A stretch of DNA of 30,713 nt from a virus. Position numbers and translations under genes: made by a program. Of the stretch, positions 4,703-13,000 are shown piece after piece. The DNA lies in the IMG/VR virus record IMGVR_UViG_3300017989_000317, positions 1-30,713 of that record; one strand, written 5' to 3'. A model generated the notes under the pieces. The model worked only from the letters and a program-made list of their open reading frames with translations, did no database searches and was not told the origin of the DNA. Positions within the stretch are counted from its first letter, which is position 1, and the number at the start of each line of letters is the position of its first letter.

Positions 4703-6271
4703 CTAGAGTTCAAACTTATCGAACTGCTTTCTCAACAATTCTCGATTGATTGCCTGAACCACAGCGGAACGTGATTGTGGTGCGACCATGTGTTGTCCTC
4801 TTCTGACGATTTCGGGATGGACTCCAGCTTTGTGGAAACCTTTGTAATCGCAGTAGGCACAACCTTCTCCTTCACATTCGGGGCAACGGCTTCGCTCCAT
4901 CCACTGCACCAGTTGTTCGGGATCTGGCTGGAAAGCTGCAAATTTCTTTACGTCGGCTCTCCATTTGGGGCCCATTGTGCTTTTGATCCTTCCTTCATCG
5001 TTTGTATCAAAAAGTTCCACCCATTGTCGAATCTGTTTCTTGGTTATGCCCGAGACAGTTCTGTGTCTCAGCAGCGGTTCTAGATCGTCGGGATCGAAGT
5101 CTTTCAGATTGACCAGGAAGATCACGGCATCTCGTTCTCGGGTCGGCCAGCCAGTGGGTTTGTCTCCACGCTTGGGGCCCAAGACTTCAGCGATCTTTTG
5201 GACAGGATTATCTTGCAGAATCCAGGCCAAAGCGAGGATCTTATCCTCTTTATCCCTCAGTTGCGGCGGAACATTGAAGTTAAGTTGTACACCGGGGAAG
5301 ACTTTGTTGATATATCCAGTTCTGTGGTAGATTGATAAGAAGCATTTAGGATCTACATCTTTGCTGGTAAGACCGGAGGTAAATTCTTTCCTGACCCGTT
5401 CCAGAGCTACACCTTCTAAATCTTTAAATTCAGGAAGTGCCTTTTCGATATCTTCGTGCATTCGAAAGCCTTTGCCGAAGCGACAATGAAATCGAATTGC
5501 CCTAAGAGTTCTCAATGGATCTTCTTGAAATCTTTCTCTTGCATTTCCAACCGCTCTAACGATTCCGTTGCGAATATCATGCCAGCCATTATGGGTCGGG
5601 TCATAAAGTTTGCTGTTGTCGCCCTCGGAATTTGTGAGTTCGATGTACATTGCGTTGATCGTAAGGTCTCTTCTCTTGGCATCTTCGACCGGGTTATCTA
5701 CGAAGTCCACTTCTGCCTGTCCCTCAGTTACTTTGGCATCTCTTCGGAATGTCGCGATTTCAAACGATTGACCATTGACGGTTGCTTGAATCACAAATGG
5801 TTTTCGTTCTTTGCTATTGTCACGACCAATGAGGACCCATTTTTTGTTGTCACCTCGTTCAGCACGTTTGGGTCGGAAGCCCAATTGAAATTCAGGACCT
5901 TGTTTCCCACTTCGGTCATACACTCCATCTTCGGGCACCTTAAATCCAGCGGTATCAAGAATCCTAGCGATCTGGGCGGGGGTGGCATTGGTTGCTAGAT
6001 CGAAATCATGAGGAGTTTTACCTCTCAGGAAATCACGAACGGCACCGCCGACCAGAAACAGGGATTTCTTCGGCATCGTTACTGCTTTCGACGTATCCTG
6101 AGTTAACGGAATCTTGTTGCTGTTCTGAAATGCCTCAATGATCGGCTTGAGATTTTTGCAGTGAATCTCAGGATTGAAACCTTTGGCTAGTTTTCGATAC
6201 TCTTGCTTCCAGTCTTTTTCAACCGATTCCTCTGCTTCTTTGATAACAAGAAAATCTTTGAACGATTGCAT
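4703..6271 (-). CDS. CCA-adding tRNA nucleotidyltransferase / poly(A) polymerase family, 522 aa
   Basis: This is a class II nucleotidyltransferase. The motifs are LFLVGGAVRDFLRG (residues 71-84), the catalytic pair D89/D91 in HDFDLAT, RRDLTINAM (200-208), and the head/neck block LYDPTHNGWHDI ... EDPLRTLRAIRFHCRF. The family adds CCA to tRNA 3' ends or A tails to RNA using CTP/ATP; the sequence alone does not tell which. Three oddities stand out. There is an insertion around residues 130-170 between motifs. A C-terminal four-cysteine site (C463, C466, C471, C474; CPECEGEGCAYC) looks zinc-binding. A ~60-residue N-terminal extension begins MQSFKDFLVIKEAEES, matching the neighbouring gene's N-terminus and resembling the T4 capsid-targeting tag. 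The ATG at 6271 follows GGAG and lies 8 nt after the preceding stop. Confidence 0.88.
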   Translation of the reverse strand: MQSFKDFLVIKEAEESVEKDWKQEYRKLAKGFNPEIHCKNLKPIIEAFQNSNKIPLTQDTSKAVTMPKKSLFLVGGAVRDFLRGKTPHDFDLATNATPAQIARILDTAGFKVPEDGVYDRSGKQGPEFQLGFRPKRAERGDNKKWVLIGRDNSKERKPFVIQATVNGQSFEIATFRRDAKVTEGQAEVDFVDNPVEDAKRRDLTINAMYIELTNSEGDNSKLYDPTHNGWHDIRNGIVRAVGNARERFQEDPLRTLRAIRFHCRFGKGFRMHEDIEKALPEFKDLEGVALERVRKEFTSGLTSKDVDPKCFLSIYHRTGYINKVFPGVQLNFNVPPQLRDKEDKILALAWILQDNPVQKIAEVLGPKRGDKPTGWPTRERDAVIFLVNLKDFDPDDLEPLLRHRTVSGITKKQIRQWVELFDTNDEGRIKSTMGPKWRADVKKFAAFQPDPEQLVQWMERSRCPECEGEGCAYCDYKGFHKAGVHPEIVRRGQHMVAPQSRSAVVQAINRELLRKQFDKFEL

Positions 6272-6279
6272 GTATTCTC

Positions 6280-7035
6280 CTATCTTTCCGCTATAGCTTG
6301 TGCCCGTTGTTGTGCTATATCAGCACCAATACGTGGGAACATTCCGATTATCGTCATTGTGGGTTCAGGACCTTCGGGATTGATTTTGGGTTCCCACTTT
6401 GCATCATAGAAATCAACGTTATCTAGTTGTCCGTTTTTTTGCAATGTTTCGTACATATCCCGTTGGATCATGGCCCGAGTAAAAGCAATTGCTGCTTCTC
6501 TTTCGTTGACATCATCCAAACGAGGCGAAACAACCACATATTGCTTAGAGTTTTCTTTGAATTTCTGGGAGAGTTTAAGATGGTGCCGCATAGCAGATTC
6601 TCGTTCGCCCATTTGTTTGAATTGGTCATGAAATTCCCAGTCAATTTGACAGTCGCAATTAGGTTCGCATCCAGGGAAACAATTTTTGTTTTTAATTGCA
6701 ACGAGTTGAAGCGGTAGAGTAATATCGAGAATGACGTGCCTATCTGTAAACTGCTGTCTAATGCCCTGCCAAGCAAAAGTCGGTACTTGTCCTGGATCTC
6801 GTCCCAGTGAATCCTTAAAAGATTGGCCTATTGCTGCTATGGGGGCGGATACTAGTTTTTCGGCTGCTGTTTGTACTTTCCGAGGTTCGTGCCCAAACGT
6901 CGCAGACGGCCCCCAATATTGACTTGTGTTAGAAACAAAATTTCTATCCGGTTTTGGTCGTTGAGTGCCGCCCGCTTTTCCGGGCGAGGCCGCTTTCGCT
7001 TCTTGCAACTTCATCCACTCGCTAAATGACTTCAT
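6280..7035 (-). CDS. Unknown protein with capsid-targeting-like N-terminus, 251 aa
   Basis: The family is not recognised. The N-terminus MKSFSEWMKLQEAKAA aligns without gaps with the nucleotidyltransferase start (MQSFKDFLVIKEAEES) and ends with an LQE|A site like the T4 prohead protease consensus. Residues ~14-35 are a Gly/Pro/Lys-rich linker. The body has a CFPGCEPNCDCQ cysteine cluster (about residues 119-130), a charged helix (DQFKQMGERESAMRHHLKLSQKFKENS), YVVVSPRLDD and a C-terminal FPRIGADIAQQRAQAIAER helix. The start follows CGGAGAAGAT. It leads the leftward operon; a late-promoter-like CTAAATAAGATAAG lies just upstream at 7064-7051. It may be an internal virion protein packaged with DNA, which is inference from the tag. 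Confidence 0.7.
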   Translation of the reverse strand: MKSFSEWMKLQEAKAASPGKAGGTQRPKPDRNFVSNTSQYWGPSATFGHEPRKVQTAAEKLVSAPIAAIGQSFKDSLGRDPGQVPTFAWQGIRQQFTDRHVILDITLPLQLVAIKNKNCFPGCEPNCDCQIDWEFHDQFKQMGERESAMRHHLKLSQKFKENSKQYVVVSPRLDDVNEREAAIAFTRAMIQRDMYETLQKNGQLDNVDFYDAKWEPKINPEGPEPTMTIIGMFPRIGADIAQQRAQAIAER

Positions 7036-7050
7036 ATCTTCTCCGATTGT

Positions 7051-7064
7051 CTTATCTTATTTAG
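7051..7064 (-). promoter_or_regulatory. Late-promoter-like motif upstream of the leftward operon
   Basis: On the minus strand CTAAATAAGATAAG ends 16 nt before the ATG at 7035. Twelve nucleotides are identical to the motif upstream of Hsp20 (3110-3121), the only other gene here with it. The core resembles T4 late promoters (TATAAATA). It would start transcription just before the GGAG ribosome site. Confidence 0.45.
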
Positions 7065-7093
7065 GCCCACTCCACACTTTTATACGAATGGTT

Positions 7094-7124
7094 CTGACAA
7101 TTAACAATCTTTGACGTATATACT
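7094..7124 (+). promoter_or_regulatory. Possible promoter for the rightward morphogenesis block
   Basis: CTGACA (7094-7099), a 17-nt spacer and TATATA (7117-7122, overlapping TATACT at 7119-7124) give a moderate sigma70-type match. The -10 ends only 5-7 nt before the ATG at 7130, so transcription would begin at or near the start codon. It may be spurious. Confidence 0.3.
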
Positions 7125-7129
7125 GTACC

Positions 7130-7594
7130 ATGAAAAAAGATCCAAAAGCTTCGGGTGATCTCATCAAACCCGATGAGAATTTGCCCACTTTGGCACCAGG
7201 GAATCATCTCGATCTGATAAGCGATGAGAATCTTCTAGGTGTATATGAGGAAATTATCTCAAATTTACGCCAGGACAGGCAACAAACCTCAGAATTGTTA
7301 GATGAGTTCTCAGAAATGGTCATCAACGGAGGAGATGCGTCGAATGCCAGTAAAGAAGCTTTGGTGAATTTGGTTCGCCATAAGATTGATACCGCCGATA
7401 AAATGGCGAAGGTGGCCGAATTGATGACCCGTATCAAATTGAAACAACCCTACGGTGAATCAAAGGGCTATCTGAATAAGGGACAAACTTCTGGCAACAA
7501 CACGATAAATATCTACGATCAAGGCGGGCTCAATAAGCGGGCACTACTAGATACTATCGAAAAAGCCCAAAAGAAGAAGAAGGGGAATAAATGA
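7130..7594 (+). CDS. Unknown 154-aa phage protein, possibly small terminase
   Basis: This is the first gene of the rightward block. The centre is helical (residues ~35-105, with VYEEIISNLRQDRQQTSELL and LVRHKIDTADKMAKVAELMT), followed by a polar linker, a short NTINIYDQ strand and a Lys-rich C-terminus (EKAQKKKKGNK). Helical core plus a short beta segment with 'NTxNIY' and a basic tail is reminiscent of small terminase subunits, but no DNA-binding motif is certain and no large terminase follows. Treat this as a suggestion. There is no ribosome binding site before the ATG (GTATATACTGTACC), unlike nearly all other genes here. The stop overlaps the next ATG (ATGA). Confidence 0.55.
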   Translation: MKKDPKASGDLIKPDENLPTLAPGNHLDLISDENLLGVYEEIISNLRQDRQQTSELLDEFSEMVINGGDASNASKEALVNLVRHKIDTADKMAKVAELMTRIKLKQPYGESKGYLNKGQTSGNNTINIYDQGGLNKRALLDTIEKAQKKKKGNK

Positions 7595-8925
7595 AAAATT
7601 ACGTTTTAGAGGATTGGCTAGGACAACTTAACGAACAGGGAGGATTCGGAGGCGATATTCCTGCTGCTGGTGGTCAACCAGATCCTTTTGGTATGACTCC
7701 ACAAAGCGATCCCTATGGAGTCGGTGCAATACCTCCCGATCCGAACATTGCTGATCCGGCTCAAGGCATGCCTCCTGAGCAAATGGGGGCCGAACAGCCG
7801 GTTGATGTGAGCCAAGATCCCCAGGTTCCAGAGATGCCCGAGGAAGAAGAAGCGACGGAAGATGATTTTGAAATTTGGAAGAAGAACTTTTTTAAGGAAT
7901 CCATTAAGGGCGATGTTCAAGCCATGAAAGAATCTATTGCTCCCTGGCTGGAAAAAGAAGAAGGGACGCTGGATTCTTATCAGAGCAAGTTCATCAATGA
8001 TAATTGGAATATTTTGCTGATAAGGGAGAACAACACCAATGTGGACAAGGCGTCCAAAGAGATTCGAAAAGCCATCAAAGAACAACTAGATCGTAATAAT
8101 CCAGCTACAACAGTTGCGGATCACATGGCTCGCGTCATGGAACCCGTACCCCTCTTAAACAACAAGCTAATTCAGTTTCTTGGTTACGGTGCCCTAAAAG
8201 GCGAATTACATCGCAAATATTTGGCCGCTTTGCTGGGGGCTGTTCAAGTGAGTAGTAGTCCCGATCAAGAGAATATTGTTTTCAATGAAGAAGACTATGC
8301 CATCATGATTTGCACTCGCATGAATGCCGACTGGGGAAATTTAGCTCTCGGAACATGGTGCTTAAAGGAAGATGATCCCGAACGATATCTTTCGGAACCA
8401 GAACTCAAAAGATTGGAAGAGGGCAGCCCCGAAGAGAAAGAGGTTTTAAGAAGAAGATTGGTCATTGAATCTATCGCAAAAGAATTTGATACAAAGGCAT
8501 ATCTCATCAATATTGTAGGGGAAGATGGAACCATCTATTTGATCGGTTGGGACATGTCCAACAGCTTGAGGGCCGCTTATGCCGAAGGCAAGGTGGTTGT
8601 GCGAACACGTAAGTCTGATAACTCGGAAGCAATGATTGATGATGATGGAAGAATTGTCCCGATGATCGACTTGAGCATTTATTTCGTGAAGGAAACAGGG
8701 GAACAGGACGAAGAGGGCAATCCTCAAATGGATGAAATCGAGTTCATGCAACGACGTAACGGCAGTCTGTTTTGGACAGCGGGATTGCAAACCATACGAG
8801 ATGCCTCCAGTGCAATGCAGGGACTTAGATTCAAAGAAATACCCTATCAGGGTAATCCAAGCGACCTCAAAGTCCTGAAGAGATGTGTTTATTCAGCCCA
8901 CGACTTAATAATGAAGGCATGTTAA
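7591..8925 (+). CDS. Putative virion structural protein with disordered N-terminus, 444 aa
   Basis: I recognise no family. After MKNYVLEDWLGQLNEQ comes a ~75-residue Pro/Gly/Gln/Asp-rich disordered stretch (residues 18-90, repeated 'DPFG', 'DPYG', 'MPPEQM' elements) ending in an acidic EEEEATEDDFE run. The rest is a folded domain of ~350 residues: a helical part (EIWKKNFFKESIKGDVQAMK onward) then mixed alpha/beta with YLINIVGEDGTIYLIGW. No catalytic motif is seen. ATGA overlap with the previous gene and 5-9 nt spacing to the next place it in the morphogenesis operon. The start resembles, but does not exactly match, the tagged N-termini of the neighbouring leftward genes. Confidence 0.7.
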   Translation: MKNYVLEDWLGQLNEQGGFGGDIPAAGGQPDPFGMTPQSDPYGVGAIPPDPNIADPAQGMPPEQMGAEQPVDVSQDPQVPEMPEEEEATEDDFEIWKKNFFKESIKGDVQAMKESIAPWLEKEEGTLDSYQSKFINDNWNILLIRENNTNVDKASKEIRKAIKEQLDRNNPATTVADHMARVMEPVPLLNNKLIQFLGYGALKGELHRKYLAALLGAVQVSSSPDQENIVFNEEDYAIMICTRMNADWGNLALGTWCLKEDDPERYLSEPELKRLEEGSPEEKEVLRRRLVIESIAKEFDTKAYLINIVGEDGTIYLIGWDMSNSLRAAYAEGKVVVRTRKSDNSEAMIDDDGRIVPMIDLSIYFVKETGEQDEEGNPQMDEIEFMQRRNGSLFWTAGLQTIRDASSAMQGLRFKEIPYQGNPSDLKVLKRCVYSAHDLIMKAC

Positions 8926-8934
8926 GGAGATATG

Positions 8935-9444
8935 ATGGCAACTTTTCGAGAGTTTGTAGACAAGAAAGCTAGAAAGGCTAAAAAAGAACTTGGTATTGTT
9001 GAGAAGATCCTTTCTCAAGCTGGAATTGCGGTTAAAAACTTTCTCGATGAAGACGAACCGTATATCTATGTGGAAAATCCTTCCGGTAATCTGCCATTTG
9101 AAGGAGTCAGAGTCTACAAAATTGGTGATGATATAGCCTACCGTGTTCAAAAAGAAGAAAAGACCCATCCGTATGGCAAAGCCTATCTTCTTGATGTCGA
9201 AGGCATGTATGATGATTTGATTTCGGACAACGTGAACGAAGAAAATGCAGGCAAAACTATTATCAAGGCAATCAATAGCGAGATGCGAAATTTTTTCACC
9301 AAAAGTGCCGAAGCCGAAAGAGACGTTAGGGCTGCCGAACTAGATCGTCAAACCGATCCAATGGGCAGGGTGCAGATAAGAAGCACGACCGGAACCGATT
9401 ATGCGAATACGATTCAAAATACAACAACGTATTCTCCAGTCTAA
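8935..9444 (+). CDS. Unknown virion-associated protein, 169 aa
   Basis: Two ATGs are adjacent (8932, 8935). AAGGAG at 8924-8929 lies 2 nt from the first and 5 nt from the second, so I prefer the second. The protein then begins MATFREFVDKKARKAKKELG, a basic amphipathic helix with the same M-x-[ST]-F-x-[ED]-[FW] pattern as two leftward genes but without a protease-like site. Next comes a mixed domain (YIYVENPSGNLPFEGVRVYK, DDIAYRVQKEEKTHPYGKAY). After it there is a helix and a polar C-terminal tail (RSTTGTDYANTIQNTTTYSPV). No family is recognised. It could be a small structural or head-tail protein. Confidence 0.7.
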   Translation: MATFREFVDKKARKAKKELGIVEKILSQAGIAVKNFLDEDEPYIYVENPSGNLPFEGVRVYKIGDDIAYRVQKEEKTHPYGKAYLLDVEGMYDDLISDNVNEENAGKTIIKAINSEMRNFFTKSAEAERDVRAAELDRQTDPMGRVQIRSTTGTDYANTIQNTTTYSPV

Positions 9445-9459
9445 ATTTGCCTTTTCGAG

Positions 9460-9467
9460 CATAAATA
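9460..9467 (+). promoter_or_regulatory. CATAAATA late-promoter-like motif
   Basis: CATAAATA matches seven of eight positions of the T4-family late promoter TATAAATA. It stands in the only sizeable gap (55 nt) inside the morphogenesis block, 32 nt before the ATG at 9500. It would launch the gene just before the tape measure. Confidence 0.45.
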
Positions 9468-9499
9468 ATTCCGTAATCCCTCCTTGTCTTCACTGAATT

Positions 9500-10015
9500 A
9501 TGGCTAATGCACCGAACATAAACCCTAGACTTACAGAGTTGATGTTCGGTGACCGTCCTACAGATCCTATGGAAATCTTGGGATGGATAATAAGGGGAGA
9601 CCTAATTTCGTTTTCATATGCGTTTTGGAAAAACGATCCACGGCCTCTTGTAATAGTAACAGATTCATGGCCAGGAGATAGAATACGTGGAGTTAACGTT
9701 AATTATCTGACTTTTCCCGAAATCAGAGTCTTATTGCAACATTGCAATAGCTCTGGTTTTAGCTACAGAACTTTCATGAACAATTATCGAGTTGTTGATT
9801 CGTTCAGAAGTTATCTGTGGGGCGGAATCAGGGAGATAAGAAAGTTAGATTGCAAATTCATAGCTAAGGTTATGAGCATGATAAGTCCAGCATATGATCC
9901 AGCAGAAATCGAAGCAATTAGGCAAGAGATCCACGAACAGGTTTCGAGGATAATCAATCCTCCGGTTCCGGCTCCTAATGAACCACCGGCTCCTGCCCCT
10001 GAAGGAGAAATTTAA
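9500..10015 (+). CDS. Conserved-looking tail/neck structural protein, 171 aa
   Basis: The central part (YAFWKNDPRPLVIVTD, RGVNVNYLTFPEIRVLLQ, FSYRTFMNNYRVVDSFRSYL, WGGIREIRKLDCKF) recalls a family of T4-like phage structural proteins with '..YDRFPLVLPL..DGFLGLNLHYLPP..R..L' and 'R.YLF..IRSR'. That resemblance is from memory. The C-terminus is a Pro/Ala linker (PPVPAPNEPPAPAPEGE), whose codons also carry the AAGGAG ribosome site of the tape measure gene. The ATG at 9500 has no ribosome site; the leader even contains CCCTCCTT, the complement of one. The TAA overlaps the tape measure ATG (TAATG). Confidence 0.65.
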   Translation: MANAPNINPRLTELMFGDRPTDPMEILGWIIRGDLISFSYAFWKNDPRPLVIVTDSWPGDRIRGVNVNYLTFPEIRVLLQHCNSSGFSYRTFMNNYRVVDSFRSYLWGGIREIRKLDCKFIAKVMSMISPAYDPAEIEAIRQEIHEQVSRIINPPVPAPNEPPAPAPEGEI

Positions 10016-13000
10016 TGGAAGAAGTCCGAGATAGCCTTGGCAACATTGGCAAGACACTTGAAAATTCCTATGACGCACTCAAACAACTCTTGGTATGCGA
10101 GTGTAGTAAGGTTACCAAAACTGCTCAAAAGGCGACCCCTTCTGAAACAGAGAGAAAAGACCTTCTGGAAGAAATTCGGGATATCCTTCAAGACCTCAAA
10201 GATGACTTTGAGGAAGAAATGGATAAGGCCAAAGATTATTCGGATGGTATTGTTGGAGCAATAGAAGATGCCGACAAGCAGGCCGGAAGAAGAACTAGAA
10301 CCAGTAAACAGACCAAACACTTTAGCGATGCCAGTGCAGCTTTACGTGATAGCACAAAAAACATAAAAGGAGCAGCAGACAAAATCAGTGAGGCGGTGGG
10401 CAATATGCCTAGTGCCATAGGTGTCGGTGGTGTGGGTGGTGGCCGTCGTGGAGGCGGTGGTGGCGGCGGCGGTGGTGGTGGTGGTGGCGATCCGTTGTTT
10501 GATCCCGACGAAGGAGGCAAGGCAGGACACGCATATGCGAAACGATTCACTGAAGAATTACACAAAACAAGTCGAAGAGGAGCAGCAACAAAACTTCATG
10601 ACCTAACAAAAGAATTTGTTGGTGGCATGGACCCCGTCCATATGCTAATCGAGGGCATGATTAGAGATACCACACAATTCCGCAAAGAAATGCGTAGAGT
10701 TGCTTTCGAAACACAGGGCATAACCGGAGAAACTCGGGGACTGCAAAAAGAATTTGCCACGCTAGGAGCTTCCGTAGCACAAACGGGACACTCATTAAAT
10801 CAAATGCAACAGACTTGGCTTAAAAACCTAAAAAGAGGTGTTAAGAGTCAAGAAGAAGGACTGGCAGTGGCCAAGACCGGCCTAAATCTATCAACAATGA
10901 TTGGTAGTTCGGCGGAAGGTACGGCTGATCTAATGCACGAATGGAATATGCAGCTTGGCTTTAGTGCCAATCAAATGGCTCAAGTTGGCAGAAACGTACA
11001 GGTTGTTGCCAGATGGACAGGAGTGACAGGGGATAATCTTCTCCAAGCTGTTCAGTCATCCCGAAGATTTCTAGACAACATGCGTAATGCCGGAACTTTG
11101 ACGGCATCAGCTACAAAACAAATCATCATGATGGTTGCTGAGGCTCAGAAATTGGGAATTGCTGACCAAATGGAAAGAGTTTTGGAAGCTTCTACTAGTA
11201 CCACAAAATTGTTTTATGAAGCAAGTGGTGAAACACAAAGATTGTTGTTTCAGGCAGCGGGTTCTGTTGGGAAAATGTATGAATTAACTCGGGGCACACT
11301 CATGACCACGCGAGGCGGCAAAGCCGCAATGGCAGAAGGTCTTGAAAATGTTTTGAAAAAATATGGAACGACGTTTGAAGAACTTGGCAATCTTTCTACC
11401 GAAGAATTAGCCAGAATCAACATGGCCATGAAGAAAGCATACGGTGTCGAAACAGAGGAATTGAATCGAATGTACCAAGTGGCCAAAAAGGGTTCCATGA
11501 GTCTTGGCGAACAAATGGAAGAAATGGAAAAGGAGATGAAAAACACAAATCTTACGACTGAAGAACAAACAAATCTTCAGAAGAAGATGAGAGATACCCT
11601 GATGGCTACCGGTTTTGAGTTCATGACAAAATTTGACGAACAGGCTGTGAAATCGGGCGATACTATGGCTGAGGTAGCGGCACAAGTTAAGGCTAAATTA
11701 AGTCCTGATGAATGGGAAGATCTGGCCACTTTTGGAAAAGAACTTGGACACACAATTGACAAAAGTTCGTCGGCTATGGACATTATGCGAGCAACGGCCA
11801 TGATGACCGCCAAACAGTTAAAAGAAGTAGGAGGTAAAGATTTTACCGCAGATTTACAAGCAGCCATGTCTGGTGGCGATATGGGCAGAGTCAGAGAATT
11901 GCTGGGCGAGATGAATGCCGAACAACAAAAATTGGGCGTCGATCAAAAAAAAGCTGTAGATCCTATTGATGATATAGCTCAAACAGTCAATGAGATCAAC
12001 GAAACCCTTCGTAATATGTCGGGCGGTATCATTGGTGGTTTAGTCGATCTCGTTGGTAAATGGGGTATCATGGCAGGCATTTTAACAGGCCTTGCCGCTT
12101 CATTCGTCAGTCTAACCGGAGGAGGTTTAGGTGGCGGATTACTTGGTGGTATTCGAGGCTTCTTCGGTGGTGGTGCTGCCGGTGCTGCTCCTGCCGGTGC
12201 TGCCGGTGCTGCCGGTGCTGCCGGTGCTGCCCCTACCGGTGGTATTGTAAGAGGTTTGGCGGAAAAAGCGGGATTAGGCAGATTTTTCGGAGAAGAACCA
12301 GCTACAACAGCAGAACGGGCTCCAGAACGAAGAAAAAGACGAGTCAGAAAGAGAAGACGAAGAAAAAGAACACTAAAAGAAGCACCCGAAATGACACTAC
12401 CACAATTGCCCAAGGTTCCCAAGGTTCCAAAGGGCATGGCATCCCAAGGATTGGAATTGGCAAAGTGGGCCGCTATTTTTGCAGTCTTAATGGTTGGAAT
12501 TGTTGCATTGGCCGCAGTTATCACGGCTGCGGCTGCGGCCATCTTGGGAGCTTTTAAACTAAATCCCAAGAAAGCTTTTGAAATAGGTGCAACAATCATA
12601 ATTATCTTGACTACAGCGGCAGCAATTGCTGGGGCTGTAATTCTTGCTGCTAAAGGCCTTGAACTCCTCAAAAAGATTCCAAAGAAAGCTTATGTGGATA
12701 TGCTTATTGGAGCAGGGATTTTATTACTCATGATTCCCGCTATGCTTTTGCTATCAGCAGCAATTTTAGGAATGGGAGCAATCGTAGCTGCCTTTATAAA
12801 ACCTTCGAAAGTTGTAAAAATAGTTGCGGCTGTGGCTGCTTTACTTGTTGGTGCTGGTTTAATAGCAATGGCAGTTTTAGGAGGAGCGGTTGCCCTTGCG
12901 GTTCTTGGGCTACTTGCGAGCAACGTATATGTTTTAGCCGCTGTTCCATATATGCTTCTTGGAGCAGGAATATTGCTTCTTATGGTTCCAGCTATGTTGC

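Noticed and set aside
7130-7594. Firm call as terminase small subunit
   Set aside because: Only a general helical layout and basic tail support it. No large terminase follows and no DNA-binding motif is clear, so it is left as a suggestion.
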